64,000 nt of DNA from Actinoplanes palleronii (GCF_016862315.1 NZ_BOMS01000051.1:124001-188000), one strand, 5' to 3'; shown: positions 7,597 to 16,043, numbered from the stretch's first letter. Numbers and translations: made by a program. Notes: generated by a model from the sequence alone, not told the origin.

Positions 7597-8079
7597 ATGG
7601 AGAGTCGACTGAGGATCGCGGGACAGGCGGTACAACCCGTACTGGTGATGTTCCCGCTGGGCCTCTTCGCGATGGCCGTTTTGTTCGATGTTGCCGATTT
7701 GCTGGGGGGACCTAGCATCTTGGGGGCTCTGGCGTACTGGAACGTCGTCGCCGGGCTGGTGGCCGGGGTGCCGGTGATGCTGGCGGGTGCGGTCGACGTG
7801 ATGCTGATCCGCGAGACGGAGGCCCGCCGGCTGGGCGCGCTCCGTACTCTGATCAACCTCGGGGTGCTGGTCGCCTTCGCGGTGATCCTGATGGTCCGGA
7901 TCCGGGCGCAGGACCGGGTCGCCAGCGGTGGCCTGCTCCTGATCGAGGTGCTCGCGCTCGGGCTGGCCGGTTTCGGCGCCTGGTTCGCCGGCGAATTGGC
8001 GAACGGCCGCGCCCCGGCCTTCGCCCGCGCCGCGACCGGAGCCCGCACCTTCAAGGCGTCCGGAGCCCGCAACTTCTAG
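7597..8079 (+). CDS. DUF2231-like integral membrane protein
   Basis: The 160-aa protein has four hydrophobic segments (about 14-36, 46-66, 84-103, 112-130) in the DUF2231 pattern. DUF2231 proteins are predicted membrane proteins, some with redox partners; the function here is unknown. I set the start at ATG 7597 with AGGAGG 10 nt upstream. The frame is open back to GTG 7405, but the intervening sequence looks non-coding. It faces the second XRE gene with a 26-bp gap. Confidence 0.7.
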   Translation: MESRLRIAGQAVQPVLVMFPLGLFAMAVLFDVADLLGGPSILGALAYWNVVAGLVAGVPVMLAGAVDVMLIRETEARRLGALRTLINLGVLVAFAVILMVRIRAQDRVASGGLLLIEVLALGLAGFGAWFAGELANGRAPAFARAATGARTFKASGARNF

Positions 8080-8105
8080 AAGCAGCGGGTTGGGAAAAGC
8101 GGCTG

Positions 8106-8990
8106 CTAGCTGCCGTCCTCCAGGATGGCGATCTGGCTGTTGATGAAGGCGATCGTGTTGGACTCGTCGGCCGCCTCGTGCCAGACCTTGTCGAAGCGCG
8201 CGCGGTGCTTCGCGGTCGAGTCCTTGTCCTCGATCATCTCGTCGCCCAGGCCGGTCTCCCGGTAGAGCACCTCGCCCTCGCCGAGAGTGAGCAGGTCGAA
8301 GCTGGCGTTGTTGGTGACCGGCGCGTCCAGTGAGAACGGCACCATCCGGATCGTCATGGTGTCGCTCTTGACCAGGCGGCGCAGCTCGCGCAGCTGCTCG
8401 GCGAAGACCGCGGGGCCGCCGATGGTCCGGCGCAGCACCGACTCGTCGACCATCACCATGATCCGCATCTGCGCGGTCGAGGCGCGGGCCAGCAGCGCGT
8501 CGCGGCGCAGCTTGCGGGCCTCGATCCGGCGCTCCCGCTGGCTCTCGGAGAGCTCGTCCTCGAAGCGGGTCATCAGCGCCGCCGCGTAGGCCGGGGTCTG
8601 CAGCGGGCCGGGGACGTAATACACCGAGTACGACCGCATCTGGGCGGCCTCGTTCTCGTACTCGATCAGTTTGCGGGTGGCGTCGGTGAGGTTTTCCCGG
8701 AACTCCGGAAGCTGGTACCAGACCTGGCGTTGCCGGGTCCGCGCGATCCGGGCGTCCGCGATCATCGCGGTGATGACCGTGCGGTCCTTGATGCCGAGAT
8801 AGGTCAGCAGCGGCCGCAAGTCGTTCGGCGAGATCGACACGTCGCCGTTCTCGATCCGGATGACCTTGCTGAGCGACCATTCCATCTCGTCGGCGACCTG
8901 AAGCTGCGTGAGGTCGGACCGCTCACGCGCTTCGCGCAGTGCGAGCCGCACGCGGCGGCGTGCGACGGTGGGCGAGTCACCCTCAGGCAT
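8106..8990 (-). CDS. XRE family regulator with DUF5753 (Scr1-like), copy 2
   Basis: The 294-aa paralogue of the gene at 5652-6557 has the same N-terminus (EGDSPTVARRRVRLALREAR), helix-turn-helix (about 14-70) and DUF5753 domain ending VWHEAADESNTIAFINSQI. ATG 8990 matches the start of copy 1 and follows GAAGGA; an upstream ATG at 9056 would add 22 atypical residues. No DUF397 gene follows it, unlike copy 1; a DUF2231 gene converges on it. The shared 18-bp element stands 70 bp upstream. Confidence 0.9.
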   Translation of the reverse strand: MPEGDSPTVARRRVRLALREARERSDLTQLQVADEMEWSLSKVIRIENGDVSISPNDLRPLLTYLGIKDRTVITAMIADARIARTRQRQVWYQLPEFRENLTDATRKLIEYENEAAQMRSYSVYYVPGPLQTPAYAAALMTRFEDELSESQRERRIEARKLRRDALLARASTAQMRIMVMVDESVLRRTIGGPAVFAEQLRELRRLVKSDTMTIRMVPFSLDAPVTNNASFDLLTLGEGEVLYRETGLGDEMIEDKDSTAKHRARFDKVWHEAADESNTIAFINSQIAILEDGS

Positions 8991-9059
8991 GGGTCCTTCA
9001 TCGTCTGGTGGTCGGTGGCCTCGGCGAGCTGATGCCCGGGAGGCCAGGGTCATCACTAA

Positions 9060-9077
9060 TTACTGTCCTATCAGAAC
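9060..9077 (-). promoter_or_regulatory. 18-bp element shared by both XRE loci
   Basis: Identical to 6663-6680 over 18 bp and in the same orientation to its gene. The sequence between element and gene is otherwise different in the two loci, so conservation of this block is specific. Confidence 0.6.
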
Positions 9078-9138
9078 AGCTGCCGCAAGCGCTCAGTAGT
9101 GACTACCGCACCACAAGTGCGGGGTCATCACAAGGAAA

Positions 9139-9164
9139 CGGCACCCGGTTGCCGCCGGGTGCCG
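9139..9164 (+). repeat. 10-bp hairpin upstream of conserved segment B
   Basis: CGGCACCCGG/CCGGGTGCCG with loop TTGCCG matches the core of the hairpin at 7331-7364. Both are followed 45 nt (B) or 40 nt (A) later by the conserved 17-codon segment. Confidence 0.5.
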
Positions 9165-9209
9165 AACTGCTCCCCACTGCGCATCCGCCCGCGCAGCTCT
9201 GGAAATCCA

Positions 9210-9260
9210 GTCAAGCACGCTATCCGGCTGTTCGCCACCAGACAGAGTGCCATGCTGCAG
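9210..9260 (+). other. conserved 17-codon segment, copy B
   Basis: Reads VKHAIRLFATRQSAMLQ in a frame open from GTG 9099 to TGA 9299 (66 codons). It converges on the LysR gene, whose stop is at 9283. The start codon is uncertain, since V here is GTC. See copy A at 7405. Confidence 0.4.
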
Positions 9261-9282
9261 GTTGCATCACGGCTTTTCGCCG

Positions 9283-10179
9283 TCAGACGGCCGAGGTGAC
9301 CGAATTTTGGCTGGTCAGGGGCGGAAAAATCGCGGCAGCCACGGTGCCGCAGACCCGGACGAAAGCGGCCACCGCCGGTGAGTGGCTCTGCTGCGGCCAC
9401 GCCACCGTCAGGGTGGTCGGGGCGAGGTCGCGGACCGGGCGGTAGGCGATCGTCGGCCGCTGGTGCCGGTCGGCCACCGAGACCGGGGTGAACAGGACCA
9501 TGCTGCCCAGCTCGATCAGGTTGAAGATCTGGGCCAGGTCGAGCTGCCGGGCCGGCGGCAGGAAGTTGCGGGTCTCCCGGTCGGCCGGGTCGCCGTTCGG
9601 CAGGGTGCGCCCGGCCAGGTCGGCCAGGCAGAGCTCGGTCCGGGCCGCGAGCGGGTCACTCGCCGACAGGGCGGCCAGCCGTGGCTCGGTCATCAGTGCC
9701 TCGAAGTCCAGCCCGCGCTCGTCGAACGGGGTGGGCAACAGCGCCACGTCGGCCCGGCCGGCCCGCAGCGCGGTCACCTGCTCGCCGCGGCCGCCGAGCA
9801 GCACCTCGACCGGCAGGGCGGCCGGGTCCCGCCGGTATTCGTCGAGGATTCGGGGCAGCAGGCCGGCGTCGAAGTCGGCCTTGAGGGCCACCCGCAGGGC
9901 CGGCTCGGTCCGTCCGGCGTTGCGGGCCCGCTGGGTGGCCGCCTCGACCGCGTCGAGCGCTGTCCGGGCGTCGCGCAGCAGGCCGGCGCCGGCCGGGGTG
10001 AGCGCGACCTGCCGGGTGGTGCGCTCCAGCAGCTGCACGCCGAGGTGCCGTTCCAGCTCGCGGATCGCCCGGGAGAGTGGGGGCTGGGCCATCCCGAGGC
10101 GGACGGCCGCCCGCCCGAAGTGCAGTTCCTCGGCGACCGCGACGAAGTACCGGAGCTGGCGGACCTCCACGTCACTCAT
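9283..10179 (-). CDS. LysR family transcriptional regulator
   Basis: The 298-aa protein has an N-terminal winged helix-turn-helix (residues 5-64; LRYFVAVAEELHFGRAAVRL then QPPLSRAIRELERHLGVQLL) and a C-terminal effector-binding domain (about 92-290). It is divergent from the oxidoreductase gene at 10282 with a 102-bp gap. LysR regulators commonly control the divergent gene, so that gene is the obvious target. The effector is unknown. Confidence 0.9.
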   Translation of the reverse strand: MSDVEVRQLRYFVAVAEELHFGRAAVRLGMAQPPLSRAIRELERHLGVQLLERTTRQVALTPAGAGLLRDARTALDAVEAATQRARNAGRTEPALRVALKADFDAGLLPRILDEYRRDPAALPVEVLLGGRGEQVTALRAGRADVALLPTPFDERGLDFEALMTEPRLAALSASDPLAARTELCLADLAGRTLPNGDPADRETRNFLPPARQLDLAQIFNLIELGSMVLFTPVSVADRHQRPTIAYRPVRDLAPTTLTVAWPQQSHSPAVAAFVRVCGTVAAAIFPPLTSQNSVTSAV

Positions 10180-10281
10180 ACCACCACGGTATCAATCACG
10201 TCCGGATCGGTCCTTCACGCTGTGTCGGGGTGGCGGTTGACTGGGGAGCAAGAAAGCCCGTACCGGAAAATTGGGGTTAAA

Positions 10282-11169
10282 ATGATCGTGGTTACCGCTC
10301 CCACCAGTCAGATCGGCTCGCAGCTGCTCGGCCACCTGCTCGCCGCGGACGCCGAAGTACGCGTGATCGCCCGCGATCCCGATCGGCTGAAACCCGAGAT
10401 CAGGGACCGAGTCGACGTGGTCCGCGGCTCGCACGGCGACGCGGACGTGGTGAACGCGGCGTTCGACGGCGCCGAGTCGGTGTTCTGGCTGGCCCCGCCG
10501 GACGACCGGGCCGACGACCTGCGCGCGGTCTACCTGGATTTCCTGGAGCCGGCCCGGGTGGCGTTCGGCAAGCGGGGCGTGGCCCGGGTGGTCGGCGTCT
10601 CGGCGCTCGGCCGGGGCACCCCGATGGCCGCGAACGCCGGGCACGTCACGCTCTCGCTGGCGATGGACGACCGGATCGCGGAGAGCGGCGTGGCCTACCG
10701 CGCGCTGACCATGCCGTCCTTCATGGACAACCTGCTCGGCCAGGCCGGAGCGCTGCGGCAGGGGATGTTCTTCTCGCCGATCCCCGGCGACCTCAGGGTT
10801 CCGACCTGCGCGACCGCGGACATCGCCGCGGTGGCGGCCCGGGAACTGCTCGACGACAGCTGGGCCGGCGCCGGGTTCGCCGAGGTGCCGGTGCTCGGGC
10901 CGGAAGACCTGTCCAACAATGATCAGGCACGGATCCTGTCCGAGGTGCTGGGCCGGGAGATCCGGTTCCAGCACGTGCCGATCGACGCGTTCCGGGCCAA
11001 CATGATCGCCAACGCCGGGATGTCCGAGGCGGTCGCGCAGGGCATGGCCGAGATGATGGCGGCCAAGGCCGCCGGGATGGACAACGCGCAGCCCCGGACG
11101 GCGGCGAACACCACGCCGACCACGTTCGCCGCCTGGTGCGAGGAAACCCTGGTCCCGACCCTCTGGTGA
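10282..11169 (+). CDS. NAD(P)-binding NmrA-like / atypical SDR oxidoreductase
   Basis: The 295-aa protein starts MIVVTAPTSQIGSQLLGHLL, a Rossmann nucleotide-binding motif (TAPTSQIG at 5-12), and continues as an NmrA/quinone oxidoreductase-type SDR (VIARDPDRLK, GVSALGRG, MPSFMDNLL). The classical YxxxK pair is not evident, as usual for atypical SDRs. Substrate unknown. ATG 10282 follows an AT-rich spacer. It is paired with the divergent LysR gene and ends before a strong terminator. Confidence 0.75.
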   Translation: MIVVTAPTSQIGSQLLGHLLAADAEVRVIARDPDRLKPEIRDRVDVVRGSHGDADVVNAAFDGAESVFWLAPPDDRADDLRAVYLDFLEPARVAFGKRGVARVVGVSALGRGTPMAANAGHVTLSLAMDDRIAESGVAYRALTMPSFMDNLLGQAGALRQGMFFSPIPGDLRVPTCATADIAAVAARELLDDSWAGAGFAEVPVLGPEDLSNNDQARILSEVLGREIRFQHVPIDAFRANMIANAGMSEAVAQGMAEMMAAKAAGMDNAQPRTAANTTPTTFAAWCEETLVPTLW

Positions 11170-11176
11170 GCCGCGA

Positions 11177-11206
11177 CGGCGCCGGACCGACTGTGGTCCG
11201 GCGCCG
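11177..11206. terminator. bidirectional terminator between convergent genes
   Basis: CGGCGCCGGACC/GGTCCGGCGCCG is a perfect 12-bp stem with loop GACTGT. It lies 8 nt after the oxidoreductase stop and 42 nt beyond the stop of the convergent polymerase gene. There is no T run, as is common in high-GC actinomycetes. Confidence 0.6.
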
Positions 11207-11248
11207 CTCGCACGCAGGGAAGTTGCGCCCCTGGATCGACCTTGTCGA

Positions 11249-12151
11249 TCATGGGAGGGCGGGGCCGGGGCGGAGCAGATCGGCGAGCAGGTCGCCGTGT
11301 TCTTCGGCTCGGGCGAGGACCTCGGCGGGGGTGAACTGGCGGGCCTGCGCGTCGCCGGTGGCCATCGCCTCGGTTTCCGGCCAGGTCAGCGGGGTCGAGG
11401 CGGTCGGGGTGGCGCCGGCGCGCAACGAGTACGGCGTGACAGTGGTCTTCGCCGCGGTGTTCTGACTCCAGTCGATGAAGATCTTGCCGGGGCGCAGCTG
11501 CTTGGCCATCTTCGCGGTGATCGAGCCGGGCACCATCGCGGCCAGCTCCTCGGCCACCCGCTTGGCGTACCCGGTCACGACGGCGGCGTCCTGGGTGCCG
11601 GAGATCGGGCAGCACAGCTGCATACCCTTCTTGCCGGACGTCTTCGGGTACGCCGAGATCCCGTCCGCGGCCAGCCGATCGCGCATCAGCACGGCCACCG
11701 CGCAGCACTCGGTGAGCCCGGCCGGCGAGCCCGGGTCCAGGTCGACGACGAGCAGGTCCGGGTCCGCCCCGATCCGCCACTGCGGGGTGTGCAACTCGAT
11801 CGCCGCCAGGTTGGCCAGCCAGACCAGGGTGGGCAGGCCGTCGACGACCACGAACTCGATGGTCTCCCGGCTCTTCGTGGAGCCGGGCACCGGCAGGGTC
11901 TCCAGGCGTACCCAGGACGGAGTGCCGCCGGGTTTGTTCTTCTCGAAGAAGTGCGCGCCCTCGACACCGTTCGGGAACCGGATCCGGGTCGCCGCCCGGT
12001 CCCGCAGGTGCGGCAGCATCACCGGGGCGATCCGGGTGTAGTAGTCGATCACCTCGCCCTTGGTGAAGCCGGCCGCCGGGTACATCACCTTGTCCAGGTT
12101 CGACAGGGAGAGCTCGCAGCCGTCCAGGGTGACCAGGACTCGATCAGGCAT
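11249..12151 (-). CDS. ligD: NHEJ polymerase (LigD polymerase domain)
   Basis: The 300-aa archaeo-eukaryotic primase-type polymerase matches the stand-alone polymerase domain of LigD. Catalytic aspartates are in LLVVDLDPG (D137, D139). Other family blocks are LSNLDKVMYP (16-25), ELHTPQWR (120-127) and TSGKKGMQL. It fills or extends ends in Ku-dependent double-strand break repair. ATG 12151 overlaps the end of the ligase gene by 8 bp, so the two are co-translated. It lacks the ligase and phosphoesterase domains of the three-domain mycobacterial LigD. Confidence 0.9.
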   Translation of the reverse strand: MPDRVLVTLDGCELSLSNLDKVMYPAAGFTKGEVIDYYTRIAPVMLPHLRDRAATRIRFPNGVEGAHFFEKNKPGGTPSWVRLETLPVPGSTKSRETIEFVVVDGLPTLVWLANLAAIELHTPQWRIGADPDLLVVDLDPGSPAGLTECCAVAVLMRDRLAADGISAYPKTSGKKGMQLCCPISGTQDAAVVTGYAKRVAEELAAMVPGSITAKMAKQLRPGKIFIDWSQNTAAKTTVTPYSLRAGATPTASTPLTWPETEAMATGDAQARQFTPAEVLARAEEHGDLLADLLRPGPALP

Positions 12152-13136
12152 CGTCGGCACACTCCGCCGCCGGCTTGTCGTCACGCAGCCGCAGGAAGCG
12201 CGGGAATCGCAGCCGCCGATCCGGGGTCTGGTTGCCATAACGGATCTCGGCGACGAGCTCCGGTCGTACCCAATGGGCTCCTCTGGCATCCTCGCGTGGC
12301 ACCGCACCGGGAGCGAACGGCGAATCTCCGGACGCGAGCGGCGCCAGCCGCGAGAGCAGGTTCTTCTCGGCCACCGCGCCGATCCCGCCGCCCACCCGGC
12401 CGCGGAACGCCAGGCCCTCGTCGGTCGGTACGCCGATCAGCAGGCCGCCGAGCTTGCGGACGCCGGGACGCCAGCCGCCGATCACGAAGTCGCCGGTCCG
12501 GTCGAACTTGACCTTGACCCAGTCGGGGGAGCGCAGGCCGGGCAGGTAGACCGAGTCGGAACGCTTGGCCATCACACCCTCGAGGTGGTTCTCCCGGGCG
12601 GCGGACTCGGTGGCCGCGCCGTCGCCGAACGAGGGCGGCACCATCCAGCGGGGGCCGGCCAGACCCAGCTCCTCCAGGCGCTCCCGGCGGGCCAGGTAGG
12701 GCAGGCCGGTGTAGTCCATGCCGTCCAGGTAGAGCAGGTCGAAGATCAGGTAGGTGGCCGGTACGGTGGCGGCCAGCCGATCGGCCCGGACCTGGTCGCG
12801 GACGTGCATGCGCTCGGCCAGAGCGGTGAACGACGGACGGCCGGCCGCGTCGAAGCAGACCATCTCGCCGTCGAGAAGGGTGCCCTCCGGAAGGTGCAGA
12901 TCGGCGATCTCCGGGTATGCCGCGGTGACCACCGCTCCGGAACGGGCGAACAGCTGCGGCGCCCCGCCGCTGAACAGCGCGAGGACCCGGACGCCGTCCC
13001 ACTTGAACTCGTAGCTCCAGTCGGCGCCCACCGGAAGCCGGCCCGCGGTCGCGAGCATCGGGGACAGCGGCGATCCGGGCACCCGATCACCATAGGCAAA
13101 AGCATTCACCTTACGCAGGGGTCTCAGTAATGCCAT
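12144..13136 (-). CDS. ATP-dependent DNA ligase (LigD ligase domain)
   Basis: The 330-aa ligase has motif I EFKWDGVR with nucleotidyl-accepting Lys45, motif III-like YLIFDLLYLDG, motif IV EGVMAKR and motif V WVKVKF, then an OB-fold. It seals ends in NHEJ with Ku and the polymerase. It is divergent from Ku with a 39-bp gap and overlaps the downstream polymerase gene by 8 bp. ATG 13136 is preceded only by a weak AGG; GTG 13109 (VNAFAYGDRV) is an alternative. Confidence 0.88.
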   Translation of the reverse strand: MALLRPLRKVNAFAYGDRVPGSPLSPMLATAGRLPVGADWSYEFKWDGVRVLALFSGGAPQLFARSGAVVTAAYPEIADLHLPEGTLLDGEMVCFDAAGRPSFTALAERMHVRDQVRADRLAATVPATYLIFDLLYLDGMDYTGLPYLARRERLEELGLAGPRWMVPPSFGDGAATESAARENHLEGVMAKRSDSVYLPGLRSPDWVKVKFDRTGDFVIGGWRPGVRKLGGLLIGVPTDEGLAFRGRVGGGIGAVAEKNLLSRLAPLASGDSPFAPGAVPREDARGAHWVRPELVAEIRYGNQTPDRRLRFPRFLRLRDDKPAAECADDA

Positions 13137-13175
13137 CCTGATCAGGTGCCGTGACAGCTTGATATGGAGACGATC

Positions 13176-14072
13176 ATGAGAGCGATCTGGAAAGGTGCGG
13201 TCTCGTTCGGTCTGGTGTCGATCGCCGTCAAGCTCTACTCGGCGACCGAGGAGAAGGACATCCGCTTCCACCAGGTCCATCGCACCGACGGGGGACGGAT
13301 CAAGTACCAGCGCACCTGCTCCGTCGACGGTGCGGTGGTCACCTACGACGACATCGCCAAGGGCTACGACATCGGTGGCGGCGAAATGGTGATCTTGACG
13401 GATGACGACTTCGCCGAACTTCCGTTGAGCACGTCCCGAGCCATTGACGTCCTGGAATTCGTCCCGGCCGAGCAGATCGACCCGATCCTGTTCGCCAAGG
13501 CGTATTACCTGGAGCCGGAGGGACAGGCGGCGAAGCCGTACATCCTGCTGCGCGACGCGCTGCGGGACGCCGACCGGGTGGCCGTCGTGAAGATCGCGAT
13601 CCGGCAGCGGGAGCAGCTCGCCACCCTGCGGGTCCGCGACGACGTGCTGGTGCTGAACACCATGCTCTGGCCGGACGAGGTGCGTACCCCGGAGTTCGGC
13701 TTCCTCGACGACGACATCGAGACCCGGCCGGCCGAGCTGGCGATGGCCAGCTCCCTGATCGACTCGATGGCCGCTGACTTCCAGCCGGACGACTTCACCG
13801 ACAACTACCGGTCGGCGCTGCAGGAGGTCATCGACGCCAAGGTCGAGGGGCGCGAGGTGGTCCAGCCGGAGGAGGCCGAGGATGCGGCGCCGGCGGCGAT
13901 CGACCTGATGGCGGCGCTGAAGGCGTCGGTGGAGCGGGCGAAACAGGCCCGTGCTTCATCAGAGAAGGCCGAGCCTGCAAAAAAACCTGCCAAGAAGACC
14001 GCTCCCGCCAAAAAAGCCGCCGCACCGCGGAAATCCGCAACGCCTCGGAAGGCCGCCAAGAAGTCCGCGTAA
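13176..14072 (+). CDS. ku: Ku protein, NHEJ end-binding
   Basis: The 298-aa Ku homodimer subunit starts MRAIWKGAVSFGLVSIAVKLYSA, the hallmark Ku start, and has RIKYQRTC and EFVPAEQIDPILF in the core. The last 45 residues are Lys/Ala/Pro-rich (AKKPAKKTAPAKKAAAPRK), the basic tail known from actinobacterial Ku that aids DNA binding. ATG 13176 has GGAG 6 nt upstream; ATG 13164 is less likely. It is divergent from the ligase/polymerase operon. Confidence 0.95.
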   Translation: MRAIWKGAVSFGLVSIAVKLYSATEEKDIRFHQVHRTDGGRIKYQRTCSVDGAVVTYDDIAKGYDIGGGEMVILTDDDFAELPLSTSRAIDVLEFVPAEQIDPILFAKAYYLEPEGQAAKPYILLRDALRDADRVAVVKIAIRQREQLATLRVRDDVLVLNTMLWPDEVRTPEFGFLDDDIETRPAELAMASSLIDSMAADFQPDDFTDNYRSALQEVIDAKVEGREVVQPEEAEDAAPAAIDLMAALKASVERAKQARASSEKAEPAKKPAKKTAPAKKAAAPRKSATPRKAAKKSA

Positions 14073-14073
14073 G

Positions 14074-14079
14074 TAGGCT
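14074..14079 (+). promoter_or_regulatory. -10 element for leaderless NUDIX mRNA
   Basis: TAGGCT lies 1 nt after the Ku stop and 7 nt before GTG 14087. It would give the NUDIX gene its own leaderless transcript. Confidence 0.45.
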
Positions 14080-14086
14080 CTGACCC

Positions 14087-14575
14087 GTGGCATTGACGTG
14101 GGCAGAGTCTTACCTGGGCAAGGTGCGCGCGAGCATCGGCGACACCGACACGATCTTCTTCGTCGGCGCGCGGACCGTGCTCTTCGACGAGCAGGGCCGG
14201 CTGCTGCTGATCCAGCGCTCGGACAACCTCCGCTGGGCCATTCCGGCCGGCGCGATGGAACTCGGCGAGAGCATGGAGCAGTGCGCGGTCCGGGAGTTGT
14301 GGGAGGAGACCGGGCTGAAGGCGACCTCGCTCACGCCGTACGCGTTCTACACGGCGTACACGTACACGAACGACTACGGGCACACGTACCAGCAGGTGCT
14401 GATGACGTTCCTGGTGCACAGCTGGGAGGGTGAGCTGCTCCGGGAGACCGAGGAGAGCGTGGACGCCGGGTTCTTCGCGCTCGACGAGCTGCCCGGCGGG
14501 AAGTCGTTTGTGCTCGACGAGGCGCTGGCCGACCTGGCGACCTTCAAGGAGACCGGTCAGCTGGTCATGAAGTAA
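14087..14575 (+). CDS. NUDIX hydrolase
   Basis: The 162-aa protein has a complete NUDIX box from G55 to L77 (G-x5-E-x7-REL-x-EE-x-GL; REL at 69-71, EE at 73-74), so the Mg-dependent pyrophosphohydrolase site is intact. The substrate cannot be deduced. It starts 14 nt after Ku, but its own -10 box makes separate transcription possible. The GTG start has no Shine-Dalgarno. Confidence 0.88.
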   Translation: MALTWAESYLGKVRASIGDTDTIFFVGARTVLFDEQGRLLLIQRSDNLRWAIPAGAMELGESMEQCAVRELWEETGLKATSLTPYAFYTAYTYTNDYGHTYQQVLMTFLVHSWEGELLRETEESVDAGFFALDELPGGKSFVLDEALADLATFKETGQLVMK

Positions 14576-14633
14576 CGAGACGTGGCTTATATCGCGGTGC
14601 GGGAGAGGGTTTTCCCGGGCAGGATGGCCCCTC

Positions 14634-15932
14634 GTGACCGACCGCAAACGCCGCTTGAGCGTGGATCTGACCCCGTTACGCACCTCCCGGGACTTCCGGC
14701 TCGTCTTCTTCAGCGGCGCGGTGACCAGTTTCGGGTCGTTCATCAGCTACGTCACCATCCCGTACCAGGTGGCGAAGCTGACGAACGACCCGCTGATGGT
14801 CGGTCTGATCGGCGTCTGTGAACTCGCCCCGATCCTGATCATGGCGTTCGTCGGCGGTGCGCTCGCCGACTACCTGGACCGGCGGCTGCTGGTCCGGGGC
14901 AGCGAGGCCGCGCTCGCGGCGATCTGCGGCATCCTGCTGATCAACTCGCTCTCCGACGAGCCGCACCTGTGGTTGCTCTACGTCTGCGCGTTCCTCACCG
15001 CCGCGGTCGCCGGACTGCAACGACCGGCCATGGGCGCGATGGTGCCCCGGCTGGTGAAGACCGAGCAGCTGCCGGCCGCGATGGCCCTGCAGTCGCTGAG
15101 CATGCAGTTCGCCCAGCTGATCGGCCCGTCGCTGGCCGGCCTGCTGATCGCCTCGCTCGACCTGCACTGGGTCTACCTGTTCGACCTGCTCACGTTCGCG
15201 GTCTCGCTGGTCCTGCTGACCATGGTGCGGGCCGTGCCGCCGCCCCCGGCCGCCGATCGCCCGTCGCTGAACAGCGTGGTCACCGGGCTGAAGTACGCCA
15301 AGTCCCGGCCCGAGCTGCTCGGCACGTACCTGGTCGACATCAACGCGATGTTCTTCGGCATGCCGTCCGCGCTCTACCCGTTCCTGGCCGAGCGGCTCGG
15401 CGGCCCGCAGGTGCTCGGTCTGCTCTACGCCGCGCCGGCGGTCGGCTCGCTGCTGGCCACCGTCGGTTCCGGCTGGACCCAGCGCGTGCACCGGCACGGC
15501 CTCATGGTGATCATCGCAGCGGCGTTCTGGGGCGTCGGCATCATCGGCGTCGGCCTCTCGAACTGGCTCTGGCTCACCCTGTTCTGCCTGGCCTTCGCGG
15601 GCGCCGCCGACATGGTCTCCGGCCTCTTCCGCATGATCATTTGGAACCAGACGATCCCCGATCACCTGCGCGGCCGGCTGGGCGGCATCGAGATGTTGTC
15701 GTACACCACCGGCCCGCTGCTGGGCCAGCTCCGCTCCGGCATGATGGCCCGCACCTCACTCGGCGTGGGCGGTTCGATCTGGGTCGGCGGCGTGCTCTGC
15801 GTCGCCGGCAGCCTCGCCCTGGCCGCGGCCCTGCCCAAGTTCGTCCGCTACAACGGTGAACACGGCGTAGCCCTCAAACAGGCCGCCGACGAGGAATGGG
15901 CTGCTACCGCTGCGGCCCGCACGGCTTCCTGA
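14634..15932 (+). CDS. MFS transporter (EntS/enterobactin-exporter type)
   Basis: The 432-aa protein has about 12 hydrophobic helices and the motif-A-like loop GGALADYLDRRLL (about 74-86) of major facilitator drug/siderophore exporters. The motif RDFRLVFFSGAVTSFGSFISYVTIPYQ near the N-terminus is the MFS_3 type, as in the genes at 37211 and 44920. Substrate unknown. GTG 14634 lies 8 nt after CAGGAT, a possible -10. The stop is followed 10 nt later by a GTACGA repeat. Confidence 0.85.
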   Translation: MTDRKRRLSVDLTPLRTSRDFRLVFFSGAVTSFGSFISYVTIPYQVAKLTNDPLMVGLIGVCELAPILIMAFVGGALADYLDRRLLVRGSEAALAAICGILLINSLSDEPHLWLLYVCAFLTAAVAGLQRPAMGAMVPRLVKTEQLPAAMALQSLSMQFAQLIGPSLAGLLIASLDLHWVYLFDLLTFAVSLVLLTMVRAVPPPPAADRPSLNSVVTGLKYAKSRPELLGTYLVDINAMFFGMPSALYPFLAERLGGPQVLGLLYAAPAVGSLLATVGSGWTQRVHRHGLMVIIAAAFWGVGIIGVGLSNWLWLTLFCLAFAGAADMVSGLFRMIIWNQTIPDHLRGRLGGIEMLSYTTGPLLGQLRSGMMARTSLGVGGSIWVGGVLCVAGSLALAAALPKFVRYNGEHGVALKQAADEEWAATAAARTAS

Positions 15933-15942
15933 CTTTCCTTCG

Positions 15943-16004
15943 GTACGAGTACGGAGCGTCCCGCCGCAGGCTACAAGCCACGTCCCGCGATGGTCTCGCG
16001 CAAC
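15943..16004 (+). repeat. post-stop GTACGA repeat, copy R2
   Basis: It starts GTACGAGTACGGAGCG and contains CCGCAGGCTACAAGCC and CGTCCCG. It begins 10 nt after the MFS TGA. The mirror copy R3 at 16701-16763 matches over about 110 bp, up to the 53-bp palindromes. Together they bound the 842-bp non-coding gap 15933-16774. Confidence 0.75.
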
Positions 16005-16043
16005 GCCGCTGCCACTCCGGACCGCAGCGCGGGTCCCGGCCCC

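Noticed and set aside
7405..8079. 224-aa version of the DUF2231 protein from GTG 7405
   Set aside because: The middle part (about codons 18-64) lacks family similarity, and ATG 7597 has a good RBS. I kept the first 17 codons as a separate conserved segment.
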